A DNA stretch of 64,000 nt from Micromonospora rifamycinica (GTDB taxonomy: Bacteria > Actinomycetota > Actinomycetes > Mycobacteriales > Micromonosporaceae), in NCBI RefSeq assembly GCF_900090265.1, contig NZ_LT607752.1, forward strand, positions 248,001 through 312,000, in the 5' to 3' direction. The position numbers and the translations under genes were made by a program. Position 1 is the stretch's first letter. Each line of letters starts with the position of its first letter. Shown here in pieces: positions 41,379 through 49,951 of this stretch. The notes below the pieces were generated by a model, which saw only the letters and a list, made by a program, of their open reading frames with translations, was not told the origin of the DNA and did not search any database.

Positions 41379-41400
41379 TCGTTTACACGATGTAACGACA
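41379..41400. promoter_or_regulatory. Operator-like palindrome in divergent gap
   Basis: TTACA-CGA-TGTAA (41384-41396) is a perfect inverted repeat, extended outward by GTCGT and CGAC to nearly the whole 41379-41400 interval. It lies between the divergent secreted-protein and NADH-dehydrogenase-type genes in an AT-richer pocket, as expected for a repressor or activator site. Confidence 0.55.
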
Positions 41401-41558
41401 GTCGGGAGCCCGTCACTGAGGTATCAAACGGACCGCGACGCCCTCGTGGGCTGCGGGGCGGTGGCTGCGGCTCGCTCGCCGCCCCGCTCCCCGGCGTGGT
41501 GGCGGTGCCGGGGCGATCCGACACGTTTGTCGCGCTGACCGCCGGGAAGGGAACGGAC

Positions 41559-42860
41559 ATGACGAAACCTCGGGTGGTGATCGTGGGGGCCGGTTTCGCC
41601 GGTTACCACGCGGCGAAGACGTTGCGTCGGCTGGCCGGCGGGCGTGCCGAGATCGTGCTGCTGAACTCGACCGACTACTTCCTCTACCTGCCGCTGCTGC
41701 CCGAGGTGGCCGCCGGGGTGGTCGAGCCCAGCCGGATCTCGGTGCCGTTGACCGGCACCCTGCCCGGGGTACGGGTGGTCGTCGGCGAGGCCGACCGGGT
41801 CGACCTGGCCAACCGCTGGGTCGGCTTCACCAACCCGGAGGGGGAGCGGGGTCAACTGGCGTACGACCGGCTGGTGCTCTCGGTCGGCAGCGTCAACAAG
41901 CTGCTGCCCATCCCCGGGGTGACCGAGTATGCCCATGGTTTCCGGGGCCTGCCCGAGGCGGTCTACCTGCACGACCACGTGGTCCGCCAGATCGAGCTGG
42001 CCGAGCTGGCCGATGACCCCGCCGAGCAGCAGGCCCGCGCGACCTTCGTCGTGGTGGGCGCGGGCTACACCGGCACCGAGGTCGCCGCCCACGGGCAGCT
42101 CTTCACCGACGCGCTGCGGGTACAGCGGCCCCGGCTGACGGTCCGCCCCCGGTGGATGCTGCTCGACGTGGCCCCCCGGGTGCTGCCGGAGCTGGACGAG
42201 CGGATGTCGCGCACCGCCGACCGGGTGCTGCGCCGCCGGGGGGTCGACGTGCGGATGGGCACCTCGGTCGCCGAGGCCACCCCCGACGGGGTACGGCTCA
42301 CCGACGGTGAGTACGTCCCGACCTGCACGCTGGCCTGGTGTGTCGGGGTGCGCCCCGACCCGTTCGTGGCCGAGTTGGGCCTGCGTACCGAGAAGGGCCG
42401 GCTGGTGGTCGACGAGTACCTCAACGTCCCCGGGTTCCCCGAGGTCTACGCCTGCGGTGACGCCGCCGCCGTGCCGGACCTGACCCGCCCCGGTCAGATC
42501 TGTGCGATGACCGCCCAGCACGCGCAGCGGCAGGGCAAGCTCGCGGCGCAGAACATCGCCGCGTCCTACGGGCACGGTCGACGCCGCCCGTACCGGCACC
42601 ACGACCTGGGTTGGGTGGTGGACCTGGGCGGCCGGGACGCGGCGGCGAACCCGCTGAAGGTGTCGCTGTCCGGATTGCCCGCCAAGGCGGTCACCCGGGG
42701 GTACCACCTGTTGGCGATGCCCGGCAACCGGGCACGGGTGAGCGCGGACTGGGTGCTGGACGCCGCGCTGACCCGACCGGCGACGCAACTCGGCCTGGTC
42801 CCGGCCAACGCCGTGCCGCTGGAGAGCTCCTCACCCGAGGTGCCGATGCGGAACCGTTGA
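41559..42860 (+). CDS. NAD(P)/FAD oxidoreductase, type II NADH dehydrogenase-like
   Basis: A 433-residue two-dinucleotide-fold flavoprotein. The FAD site is VVIVGAGFAGYHAAKTL (residues 6-22), the NAD(P) site FVVVGAGYTGTEVAAHG (near 165), and FPEVYACGDAAAVPD (near 293) is the FAD-contact ATG/CGD motif. It matches single-subunit NADH dehydrogenases that feed quinones at the membrane, but a transmembrane anchor is not obvious. The ATG follows GGGAAGGGAAC. A palindromic operator-like site lies 150 nt upstream. Confidence 0.88.
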   Translation: MTKPRVVIVGAGFAGYHAAKTLRRLAGGRAEIVLLNSTDYFLYLPLLPEVAAGVVEPSRISVPLTGTLPGVRVVVGEADRVDLANRWVGFTNPEGERGQLAYDRLVLSVGSVNKLLPIPGVTEYAHGFRGLPEAVYLHDHVVRQIELAELADDPAEQQARATFVVVGAGYTGTEVAAHGQLFTDALRVQRPRLTVRPRWMLLDVAPRVLPELDERMSRTADRVLRRRGVDVRMGTSVAEATPDGVRLTDGEYVPTCTLAWCVGVRPDPFVAELGLRTEKGRLVVDEYLNVPGFPEVYACGDAAAVPDLTRPGQICAMTAQHAQRQGKLAAQNIAASYGHGRRRPYRHHDLGWVVDLGGRDAAANPLKVSLSGLPAKAVTRGYHLLAMPGNRARVSADWVLDAALTRPATQLGLVPANAVPLESSSPEVPMRNR

Positions 42861-42975
42861 CCGGAAATGATCGGTGTCCGCTTCGGCTGTGGGCCGTCGG
42901 CTGCCGGCTTCGGCTGGGGGCCGTCGGCTTCGGTCGCGGGCCTCCGGTGCCTCGATGTCCTGCCGCAACCGGCGG

Positions 42976-43821
42976 TCAGCCGGTGAGGTCCGCGTCCCGG
43001 GCCGGTCGGGCACCGCCGACGAACCCGTCCAGCGTGGCCCCGTGCAGCACCGCGCCGGGCACCCGGTCGGCGGCGACCCGGGCGGCCAGCCGCCGCACCG
43101 GTAGCCGTCCCGGTGTGCTGCCGCCGGCCAGGACCACGTTGCCGTACCGCCGGCCGCGCAGCATCCGCCGGTCGGCGACCAGGCAGACGTCGGCCAGGAC
43201 CGCGCGCAGGGTGGCCACCTGGACCCGGGTGAAGACCAGCGGCGGCAGGTCGGTGACGTTGACCAGGTAGCCGCCGCCCGGCCGCAGGACCCGGGCCACC
43301 TCGGCGACGAACTCCACGCCGGCCACGTGTGCCGGCATCCGGGCACCCCGGTAGATGTCGGCCAACACCAGGTCGTACGCCCCGTCGGGAGTGCGGACGA
43401 CCGCCTCCCGGGCGTCGGCGATCTCGACCCGCACCCGGGGTGGCAGCGCGGGCAGCTCCCGGTCGACCAGCGCGGCCACGGCCGGATTCCGCTCGACGAC
43501 CCGCTGCGTCGATCCGGGGCGGGCCGCCGCGACGTACCGGGGCAGGGTCAGCGCCCCGCCGCCCAGGTGCAGCACGTCCAGCGGCCGGCCGGTGGGAGCC
43601 GCCAGATCGATCAGGGTGGCCATCCGACGGACGTACTCGAAGTGCAGGTGACGCGGATCGGTGATGTCGACGTACGACTGGGCGACGCCCCCGGCGAGCA
43701 GGATCCGCCCGGTCCGCCGGGCCGGGTCGACGACCAGCTCCAACCGGTCGTCGTGGCCGCCCTCCCCGGCGGCGACGGTCCGTCCGGCGGCGTCGGCGGG
43801 TGGGGCGCCGGCAGGGTCCAT
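42976..43821 (-). CDS. Spermidine synthase-like protein
   Basis: A 281-residue SpeE-fold protein. LLAGGVAQSYVDITDPRHLHFEYVRRMATLIDL (near residue 43) and VLHLGGGALTLPRYVAAARP (near 85) are the family's first and second motifs; YDLVLADIYRGARMPAHVAG (near 150) is the substrate-facing region, and RRYGNVVLAGG the C-terminal strand. Actinobacterial members of this class often carry out unassigned methyl or aminopropyl transfers. The ATG is chosen by family length. Convergent with the NADH-dehydrogenase-type gene; the gap holds a short repeat of GGGCCGTCGGCTTCGG. Confidence 0.8.
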   Translation of the reverse strand: MDPAGAPPADAAGRTVAAGEGGHDDRLELVVDPARRTGRILLAGGVAQSYVDITDPRHLHFEYVRRMATLIDLAAPTGRPLDVLHLGGGALTLPRYVAAARPGSTQRVVERNPAVAALVDRELPALPPRVRVEIADAREAVVRTPDGAYDLVLADIYRGARMPAHVAGVEFVAEVARVLRPGGGYLVNVTDLPPLVFTRVQVATLRAVLADVCLVADRRMLRGRRYGNVVLAGGSTPGRLPVRRLAARVAADRVPGAVLHGATLDGFVGGARPARDADLTG

Positions 43822-44014
43822 GCCGGCACGGTAGCCCGGAACCGGCGGTGGCCGCCCGGCCGGGCGGCTCCGGATGGGCCGTCCCCGGTGCCGGCGGGGT
43901 GGGGTGCCACGGTGTCCCCGTTTCACTCGCCGGGGGTGAGGGGCGCTCACCCGTCGGGGGCAGACCATCGGGTCGACCGGAGGTCTTCCGAGGCAGGCGG
44001 AAGGGAAGGTCGTC

Positions 44015-44347
44015 ATGAAGAGGATCGTCGAGATCGTCCCGGCTCGTCCCGGCTGGTATTCGCGGTGGCAGATCAGCCCCGAGGTGACCCGCTGCTACCC
44101 GGTCAGTCTCTGGGCGCTGGTGGAGGAGGCCGACGGCTCGGGGCGTGAGGTGGTGGGCATGGACTGCGCCGGGCAGTGGCCGGGAGCGGAGGAGAACGAG
44201 TCGGGTGGGGGATTCGTCCGGTATCTGTTCCAGCTTCCCGATTCCGGTGCCCCGGAGGACGTGGAACCGTCGTCCCCCGCCGGCCTGCGGTCGGCCGGGC
44301 CGCGGCGGCAACCCGCGGCGGCCCCCCGGCCCGTGGTGGTCGCGTGA
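44015..44347 (+). CDS. Conserved hypothetical protein
   Basis: A 110-residue protein not assigned to a named family: residues 1-75 are globular (IVEIVPARPGWYSRWQISPEVTRCYPVSLWALVEEADGSGREVVGMDCAGQWPGAEE) and the rest is a Pro/Ala-rich tail. GGAAGGGAAGG precedes the ATG. No signal peptide. Convergent with the first STAS gene. A function cannot be given. Confidence 0.6.
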   Translation: MKRIVEIVPARPGWYSRWQISPEVTRCYPVSLWALVEEADGSGREVVGMDCAGQWPGAEENESGGGFVRYLFQLPDSGAPEDVEPSSPAGLRSAGPRRQPAAAPRPVVVA

Positions 44348-44365
44348 CCACCGTCGGCACCCCGC

Positions 44366-44719
44366 TCAGCCCACCTCGCGCTCGTCCTCGACGGCGTGCA
44401 CGGTGGACTGCTCCACGGCCAGCAACTCGGTCAGGCCGGTGCGGTCGAGCAGCTGGCGGAGCCGGGCGCCCACCCCGGTCAACCGGACCGTGCCGGCACC
44501 GCCCTGGCTGAGCACCACGAAGGCGCTCAGGCCCGACGAGTCGCACAGACCGACCCCGCCGAGGTCGATCGTCAGCTCGGGACAGCCGTCGGCGCGAACC
44601 CCGGCCGCCGCGTCGACCAGCTCCGGCGCGGTGTCGAAGTCGAGGTCACCGGTCAGCCGTAGCCGGGCGTGGCCGGCATCGAGCCGGGTCACCTCGATCG
44701 ACAGCAGCGGTGGACGCAT
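44366..44719 (-). CDS. STAS-domain anti-anti-sigma factor-like protein 1
   Basis: A 117-residue STAS protein. The RLTGDLDFDTAPELVDAAAGV start and the phosphorylatable CDSSGLSAFVVLSQGG motif (Ser near residue 62) are present. Such proteins release a sigma factor by binding an anti-sigma kinase when dephosphorylated by a SpoIIE-type phosphatase. A phosphatase of that type is encoded nearby, and two further STAS proteins flank it. No anti-sigma kinase gene is in the window. Confidence 0.88.
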   Translation of the reverse strand: MRPPLLSIEVTRLDAGHARLRLTGDLDFDTAPELVDAAAGVRADGCPELTIDLGGVGLCDSSGLSAFVVLSQGGAGTVRLTGVGARLRQLLDRTGLTELLAVEQSTVHAVEDEREVG

Positions 44720-44816
44720 GCCTCCATGTTCCCAGCAACCGGTGAGCGGGAAACGCCCGGGTACGCACTGGCGCGCGGATCACCCGCCCGGAGCCACCGC
44801 TCGGGTGACCTCCCGG

Positions 44817-45164
44817 TCAGGCGGAGCCGGCCGGGGGCTCCGGCACGGCGGCGGACGGGGCCGGCGCCGGTCGCGCGAGCAGGCTGGAGACCCCGGTCAT
44901 GTCGAGGATGGTGGTCAGGAACCGGGGCGTGCCCCGCAACCGGATCAGCGTCCCGGCCGGTTGCCCCTCGCGCCAGGCGTGGACGATCACCGACAGCCCG
45001 GTGCTGTCGATGAAGAGCAGCCCGGCGAAGTCCAGGACGAGCACCGCTGGCCGGCCGTCCAGCACCCGGTCCACCGCGGTCCGCAGCGGCCCGGCGGTGG
45101 TGAAGGTCAGGTCACCGGCGACCACGATGACCGGCGACCGGGGATCCGAGTGGTCGATCGACAT
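44817..45164 (-). CDS. STAS-domain anti-anti-sigma factor-like protein 2
   Basis: A 115-residue STAS protein with the IDSTGLSVIVHAW phosphorylation motif (Ser near residue 54) and VIVVAGDLTFTTAGPLRTAVDRVL at the N-terminus, plus a Pro/Ala-rich tail. The ATG at 45164 is chosen by comparison with the family; an upstream GTG would add 19 residues. Adjacent to the phosphatase gene, which is transcribed away from it, so both may share regulatory DNA. Confidence 0.85.
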   Translation of the reverse strand: MSIDHSDPRSPVIVVAGDLTFTTAGPLRTAVDRVLDGRPAVLVLDFAGLLFIDSTGLSVIVHAWREGQPAGTLIRLRGTPRFLTTILDMTGVSSLLARPAPAPSAAVPEPPAGSA

Positions 45165-45417
45165 GGTCAGCGGGGCAACCTGGGGGTTCCTTCCATGGGT
45201 CACCGCAGCACGCCCTTCCCCGGACCCGACCGTCGGGTCGGACTTTGCCGGATCGTAACAATCTCCCCGGGGGTCTGCAGGAGGCGCGATCCGGGGGGCC
45301 GGGACGGCCGTGCGGTGGCGGTGTCCGCGTTCCGGCGTAGGCTGGTCGGAACGGAATCGGAACACACGTGCTACCGCCGCGACGGGCGGAGGCGACAAGG
45401 GGAGTGGGGCTCAGCTG

Positions 45418-47196
45418 GTGAATGCTGCCGACGTCAGGGGCTTCGACCCGGGCGACGGACGGATCTCCACGTCGAGTCCCGGACGGGCCACGGACCGGCC
45501 CGGCGGCCCGGTCGGCGGGCTGCCGCCGTTGGCCCCGGACCGCGCCGAGCCCGAGCCCGCCTGGTCCGAGGTGGTCGAGCACTTCCGCGAGGGCCTGATC
45601 GTCTGCGACGCCGACGGGGTGGTCCGACACGTCAGTCCGGTCGCCGAGCGGCTGCTCCCCGAGGTGACGCCCGGCCACCACCTGGCCGCCGCCGGGGTGG
45701 CCGGGCTGACCGGGGTCGGCGCCGAGCCGGCCGGTGTCGCCCACCGGGGCCGGCGGCTGCGGATCCGCCGGGTGCCGTTGTCCGGATCCCGGAGCTGCCT
45801 CTATGTCGAGGACGTCACCGACAGCGTGTCCCGCGCGGACGCGCTGCTCGCCGAGCGGGCCCGGTCCGCCTTCCTCGCCGTGGTCGGCGAGAAGCTCGGC
45901 AACCCGCTGCACCCCGACCGGGCCGCCGCCGCCGTGGTGCGGCTGAGCGTACCCACGCTGGCGGAGGTGGCGGTGCTGGTGCTGGCCCCCCGGTCCGGGC
46001 GGGCCCGGTGGTGGCGGGCGACCCGCGCCGACGACGACTCCCCCCGGGTGGACAGCGGCGTGCTGCCCGCCACCGCGCTGCCACCGGCGATCACCGAGGG
46101 CCTGTCCGGGGTGGAACCGCACGCGGTGGACTGGCTGGTCGAGCAGGCCACCGACGCCGGCTGGCTGCCGGGGCTGTCAGCCGGGGAGGTGACCGCCTGG
46201 GCGGTCCCGCTGCCCGGCCGGGACACCCCGGCCGGGGTGCTGCTGGTGGCCCGCCGGGCCCGTGGGTACGACGACGCCGACGTGGCGCTCGTCCGGGCCT
46301 TCGCCGCGCGGGCCGGTGCCGCCCTCACCACAGCGGTCCTCTACCGCAACCAGACCGAGGTGGCCGACACCCTCCAGGCCAGTCTGGTGCCGGTCGAGCC
46401 GGCCGACACCGACGGCGTGCAGTGGGGCACGGCGTACCGGCCGGCCCAGGCGAGCCTGCGGATCGGCGGGGACTTCTACGGCGCGCACCGGCTGGCCGAC
46501 GGCGGCTCGGTGTTCTTCCTCGGCGACGTCTCCGGCAAGGGGGTGGAGGCCGCTGTGTTCACCGGGCAGCTGCGGCAGTGCCTCCAGGCGCTGTACCGCA
46601 TCGAGTCGCGCCCCGGCCGGCTGGTGAAGCTGCTCAACGACGCCCTGCTGGAAACCACCCAGGCGCATGGCCAGGGCCGGTTCGCGACCATGGTGCTCGG
46701 GGTGGTGCGCCCGCAGCGCGACGGCGGCCTGTCGCTGACCATGGCCGGCGGTGGGCACCTGCCACCGCTGGTGCTGCGCAACTCCGGCGAGGTCGAGCCG
46801 GTGCCGCTGAGCGGCATGCTGATCGGCGTGGTCCCCGATCCCCGGATCGGGGAGGTCACGGTGCGGCTGGCGGCGGGGGAGACCTGCCTGCTCTACAGCG
46901 ACGGGGTGACCGAGGCGCGGGGCGGTCGGCGTGGTGACGAGCAGTTCGGCCAGGACCGGCTGGTGCGCGCGGTCACCGGCTGCCACCGGATGCCCGCCCC
47001 GGCGCTCGCCGAACGGATCGAACAGGTCACCGGCGACTGGTTGGCGCACGGCGACCACGACGACATCGCGGTGCTCGCGTTGCGGGCCACCGGCCCGGGG
47101 GGCCGTCCGCAGCGGCACCTGCACTCCGTCCCGGCCCTGACCGAGCCGGCCGCGGACGGCGGGGAGCCGGCCACCGAGCGGACCGCGCCGTCGTGA
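45418..47196 (+). CDS. SpoIIE-type PP2C phosphatase with PAS and GAF domains
   Basis: A 592-residue signalling phosphatase. A PAS domain (EVVEHFREGLIVCDADGVVRHVSPVAERLLPEVTPG, near residue 50) and a GAF domain (residues ~150-310) precede the SpoIIE catalytic domain, whose metal-binding motifs RIGGDFYGAHRLADGGSVFFLGDVSGKGVEAAVFTG (near 350), MAGGGHLPPLVL and YSDGVTEARG (near 490) and HDDIAVLALR are intact. It should dephosphorylate the STAS proteins of this locus in response to its N-terminal sensors. A GTG at 45418 is used with AAGGGGAG upstream. It overlaps the next gene by 4 nt (GTGA). Confidence 0.92.
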   Translation: MNAADVRGFDPGDGRISTSSPGRATDRPGGPVGGLPPLAPDRAEPEPAWSEVVEHFREGLIVCDADGVVRHVSPVAERLLPEVTPGHHLAAAGVAGLTGVGAEPAGVAHRGRRLRIRRVPLSGSRSCLYVEDVTDSVSRADALLAERARSAFLAVVGEKLGNPLHPDRAAAAVVRLSVPTLAEVAVLVLAPRSGRARWWRATRADDDSPRVDSGVLPATALPPAITEGLSGVEPHAVDWLVEQATDAGWLPGLSAGEVTAWAVPLPGRDTPAGVLLVARRARGYDDADVALVRAFAARAGAALTTAVLYRNQTEVADTLQASLVPVEPADTDGVQWGTAYRPAQASLRIGGDFYGAHRLADGGSVFFLGDVSGKGVEAAVFTGQLRQCLQALYRIESRPGRLVKLLNDALLETTQAHGQGRFATMVLGVVRPQRDGGLSLTMAGGGHLPPLVLRNSGEVEPVPLSGMLIGVVPDPRIGEVTVRLAAGETCLLYSDGVTEARGGRRGDEQFGQDRLVRAVTGCHRMPAPALAERIEQVTGDWLAHGDHDDIAVLALRATGPGGRPQRHLHSVPALTEPAADGGEPATERTAPS

Positions 47197-48254
47197 CCGC
47201 ACCGGCCGAGCCGTCCCACGCGCCGACCGCGGAACCGTCGCACGCGCTGGCCGACTTCCTGGCCCGCCTCGCGGAGGCCGACGAGTTCGGCGCGATCGAG
47301 GTGGCGACCGGGCTGCTCGACGCCGGTGTCCCGGCGGAACGGGTGCTGCTCGAGCTGGTGGCCCCGGCGCAGAGCGAGGTGGGGGAGCGGTGGGCGCGCA
47401 ACGAATGGAGCGTGGCGCAGGAGCACGCCGCGACCCACATCAGCGAACGGGTGGTGGCCGCGATCACCGCGTACGCCGATCCGCGGCCCACCCGGGGGCG
47501 GATCGTGGTGGCCTGTATGGACGGCGAGTGGCATGCCCTGCCGCCCCGGCTGGTCGCCGAGGTGCTGCGGCTACGCGGCTGGCAGGTGACCTTCCTGGGG
47601 GCCAGCGTCCCGGCCGCCCACCTGGTGTCGTACCTGCACCGGCACGACGCGTACGCGGTGGCGTTGGCCTGTGCCCTGCCGATGCGCCTGCCGTACGCGC
47701 ACCGGATGATCGAGGCGTGCCAGCGTTCGGACGTACCGGTGGTGGTCGGGGGGCGTGGGTTCGGTGTGGACGGTCGGTGGGCGCGGCGGCTCGGGGTCGC
47801 CTGGGCCCCGGACGCGCCGGGCGCGGCCGACCTGGTCGCCGACGAGCGGGCGTTGCGCCGGGTGGTCCCGACTGACCTGTCCCACCTGGCCGACGACGAG
47901 TACGCCAGCCTGGTGAAGCGCCGTGGCGAGCTGATCGACTCGGCGCTGGCGGACCTGCGCGCCCGGGTGCCGTCGGTGGTCGACTACACCTCGGCCCAGT
48001 GGGACGCCACGATCAGTGACCTCGGGTACGCGGTGGACTTCCTGGCCGCCGCCGTCTATGTCGACGACCCGGTGCTGTTCACCGACTACGTGGCATGGTG
48101 GGTGGCGCTGCTGACCAGCCGGGGAGTGCCGGCGGGCGCGGTCGTGTCGACGCTGGGCCACCTCCGGCACGCCCTGCGTGACTTCCCCCGGGCGGGCCGG
48201 TTCGTGGCACTGGGCGTGACGACGGCGGTCGCCTCCGGGACCGTCCCGCGTTGA
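47193..48254 (+). CDS. CarH-like cobalamin (B12) photoreceptor-domain protein
   Basis: A 353-residue protein consisting of a B12-binding photoreceptor module without any DNA-binding domain. The four-helix cap carries the W-x9-EH motif (W67, E77, H78 in RWARNEWSVAQEH) that in CarH and LitR caps the upper face of adenosylcobalamin, and the Rossmann domain carries GEWHALPP with H114 in the position of the CarH lower axial ligand (GExH). Residues ~225-353 form an extra helical domain (VVDYTSAQWDATISDLGYAVDFLAAAVYVDDPVLFTDYVAWW). The start overlaps the phosphatase gene by 4 nt. It probably passes a light or B12 signal to the partner-switching proteins here. Confidence 0.88.
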   Translation: MTAPAEPSHAPTAEPSHALADFLARLAEADEFGAIEVATGLLDAGVPAERVLLELVAPAQSEVGERWARNEWSVAQEHAATHISERVVAAITAYADPRPTRGRIVVACMDGEWHALPPRLVAEVLRLRGWQVTFLGASVPAAHLVSYLHRHDAYAVALACALPMRLPYAHRMIEACQRSDVPVVVGGRGFGVDGRWARRLGVAWAPDAPGAADLVADERALRRVVPTDLSHLADDEYASLVKRRGELIDSALADLRARVPSVVDYTSAQWDATISDLGYAVDFLAAAVYVDDPVLFTDYVAWWVALLTSRGVPAGAVVSTLGHLRHALRDFPRAGRFVALGVTTAVASGTVPR

Positions 48255-48286
48255 CGCGTCGCCGCAGCCCTCCGGAGCCCGCTGCG

Positions 48287-48292
48287 TATACT
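48287..48292 (+). promoter_or_regulatory. Consensus -10 box
   Basis: TATACT, a near-perfect -10, lies 48 nt upstream of the STAS3 gene; TTGACG occurs at 48251 but 30 nt away, too far for a matched -35. It may give the STAS3-response regulator pair a promoter of its own. Confidence 0.35.
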
Positions 48293-48339
48293 TGCCGCAC
48301 TGCAAGGATCTGCCTGTGGTGTGAGCGAGAGGGACGACG

Positions 48340-48687
48340 TTGACCTTCACCGTCACACACGCCGAGCGGGAGGGGAGCGGCGTGTGCCTGCGGCTCGCGG
48401 GCGAGCTGGACCTCGGTGCCGCCGGGACGCTCAACGCCGAGATCGACCGGCTCACCGCCGCCGGTGAGCGGCACCTGCTGCTCGACCTGACCGAGCTGAC
48501 CTTCTGCGACTCCACCGGCATCGCGGCCTTCGTGCGCGGTGACAACCTGGCCGTCGCCCGGGGCGGCTGGCTGCGGCTGTCCGGGGCGACCGGCCGGGTG
48601 GACCGGGTGCTGCGGATCACCGGCCTGGCCGACGTGTTGCGTTACCAGCCGGATACCGTCGACCCGCGGTCGTCGTCCGCCGTGTGA
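48340..48687 (+). CDS. STAS-domain anti-anti-sigma factor-like protein 3
   Basis: A 115-residue STAS protein with FTVTHAEREGSGVCLRLAGELDLGAAGTLNAEI at the start and the FCDSTGIAAFVRGD phosphorylation motif (Ser near residue 58). The TTG start at 48340 is supported by GAGGGA upstream and by family length. It is encoded on the same strand after the B12-photoreceptor gene and before the response regulator gene, so it probably belongs to the same signalling unit. Confidence 0.87.
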   Translation: MTFTVTHAEREGSGVCLRLAGELDLGAAGTLNAEIDRLTAAGERHLLLDLTELTFCDSTGIAAFVRGDNLAVARGGWLRLSGATGRVDRVLRITGLADVLRYQPDTVDPRSSSAV

Positions 48688-48816
48688 TGGGTTAGGTTTC
48701 CCCGCCAGCGGGTGACGAGCCGTCGCCGCCTCTCGGGGACGGCCGCGTTCGACCAGCCCGTCAGCGGGGTACCGAGACCGTCGTCCCCCGATCGCCGAAA
48801 CAGACAGGTTGAACCC

Positions 48817-49263
48817 ATGGACCGAGGCGCCACGAACCCCGTCCGCATCCTGGTGGTCGACGACGACCCGGGTGACGTGCTGATGATCGAGGAAGCCCTG
48901 GCGGATTCCGAGATCGCGAAGGTCATCGACGTGGTCGGTGACGGCCAGGAGGCGATGGAGTTCCTGCGGCGGGAGGGTCGGCACGTCGACGCCCGTCGCC
49001 CGGACGTCATCCTGCTCGACCTGAACATGCCGCGGATGGACGGCCGTCAGGTGCTCGGCGAGGTCAAACGGGACGAGGACCTGCGCACCATCCCGATCGT
49101 GGTGCTGACCACCTCGAACGCGGACACCGACATCGTGGGCAGCTACAGCCTCCAGGCCAACGCCTACGTCACCAAGCCGATCGACCTGGACGACTTCAAC
49201 GACGTGGTGCGCCGGATCGACGAGTTCTTCGGCCGGGTCGTGGTGCTGCCGAAGCGTTCCTGA
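48817..49263 (+). CDS. Single-domain response regulator
   Basis: A 148-residue CheY-like receiver of the Rcp1 type. Acidic pair VDDDPGD (residues 14-20), phosphoacceptor Asp in PDVILLDLNMPRMDG (near residue 68), Thr in VLTTS and Lys in YVTKP are all present. Single-domain receivers of this kind pair with bacteriophytochrome-like light sensors in other bacteria, a notable link to the B12 photoreceptor beside it, but a phytochrome is not in the window. The ATG start gives the family length. A strong hairpin follows. Confidence 0.9.
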   Translation: MDRGATNPVRILVVDDDPGDVLMIEEALADSEIAKVIDVVGDGQEAMEFLRREGRHVDARRPDVILLDLNMPRMDGRQVLGEVKRDEDLRTIPIVVLTTSNADTDIVGSYSLQANAYVTKPIDLDDFNDVVRRIDEFFGRVVVLPKRS

Positions 49264-49269
49264 CGCGTG

Positions 49270-49297
49270 GACCGCCCCGGTTCCTCCCGGGGCGGTC
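49270..49297 (+). terminator. 11-bp hairpin after response regulator gene
   Basis: GACCGCCCCGG (49270-49280) pairs with 49287-49297, 6-nt loop, just after the stop codon. AATTTTT (49314-49320) follows 17 nt later. A probable terminator of the phosphatase-B12-STAS-regulator transcript. Confidence 0.75.
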
Positions 49298-49399
49298 ACC
49301 CCCGGTCGCCGAGAATTTTTCGCGAACCCCCTCGGCGAGGGCCGGCTGCCGCGAGGATCGAGCGGGGACAGACGTACCAGTTTCTGGGGGGCGACACGC

Positions 49400-49927
49400 A
49401 TGAGGTTCTCCGTCGTTGATTCCGGCTACGACCCACGGCAGGTCGATTTCTGCCTGGACGAGCTGGCAGTCCGGTTGACCCGGCTCGCCGCGCGGGCGGA
49501 GGTGCTCGCCGGTGCGGAGCGGGACGCCGACCAGCTCCGCCAGGAGGCCACCCTGCTCCTGGCGCTGGTCGACCGCCGGCGGGCCGACGGTGACCGGGCG
49601 GCGGCCCGGCCGGCGGACGATCGCACGGCGGTGGACCTGCTGGCGCGGGCGCGCGGTGAGCTGGACGCGGCCCGCGAGGAGGCCCGGTACGTCCGGGAGC
49701 GGGTGTACGCCGAGGCGGTCGAGGCCCGGCGCGAGTTCGAGGCGTCGTTGCGCGCCCGCCGGCACCGGGCGGACCGGACGGACCACCTCCTCGGCGGGCT
49801 GACCGTCGAGTCGGTGCCGGTGGACACCCCTACCGCGGCCGCCGGCGGTGTGCCGGCGACCCGGCCGGCCACCGGCACCGACGAGGCGCCGGTCGACCAG
49901 CCGGAGCCGGGCACCCGGGTGGCCTGA
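49400..49927 (+). CDS. DivIVA-domain-like coiled-coil protein
   Basis: A 175-residue cytoplasmic protein. FSVVDSGYDPRQVDFCLDELAVRL at the N-terminus resembles the DivIVA membrane/pole-binding motif (GYdxxqVdxfl), followed by about 100 residues of heptad coiled coil (LTRLAARAEVLAGAERDADQLRQEATLLLALVDRRR...) and a disordered tail. DivIVA relatives organise polar growth and septation in actinomycetes. This short version is not the essential Wag31/DivIVA and may be a paralogue. The ATG start fits the motif. Confidence 0.78.
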   Translation: MRFSVVDSGYDPRQVDFCLDELAVRLTRLAARAEVLAGAERDADQLRQEATLLLALVDRRRADGDRAAARPADDRTAVDLLARARGELDAAREEARYVRERVYAEAVEARREFEASLRARRHRADRTDHLLGGLTVESVPVDTPTAAAGGVPATRPATGTDEAPVDQPEPGTRVA

Positions 49928-49951
49928 GCTCGCCGGCCGCCCGGGGGCGGC

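Noticed and set aside
47193..48254. Calling the B12-binding protein a methionine synthase or mutase subunit
   Set aside because: The DxHxxG motif of those enzymes is replaced by GEWHAL, and the W-x9-EH cap motif is specific to the CarH/LitR photoreceptor group.
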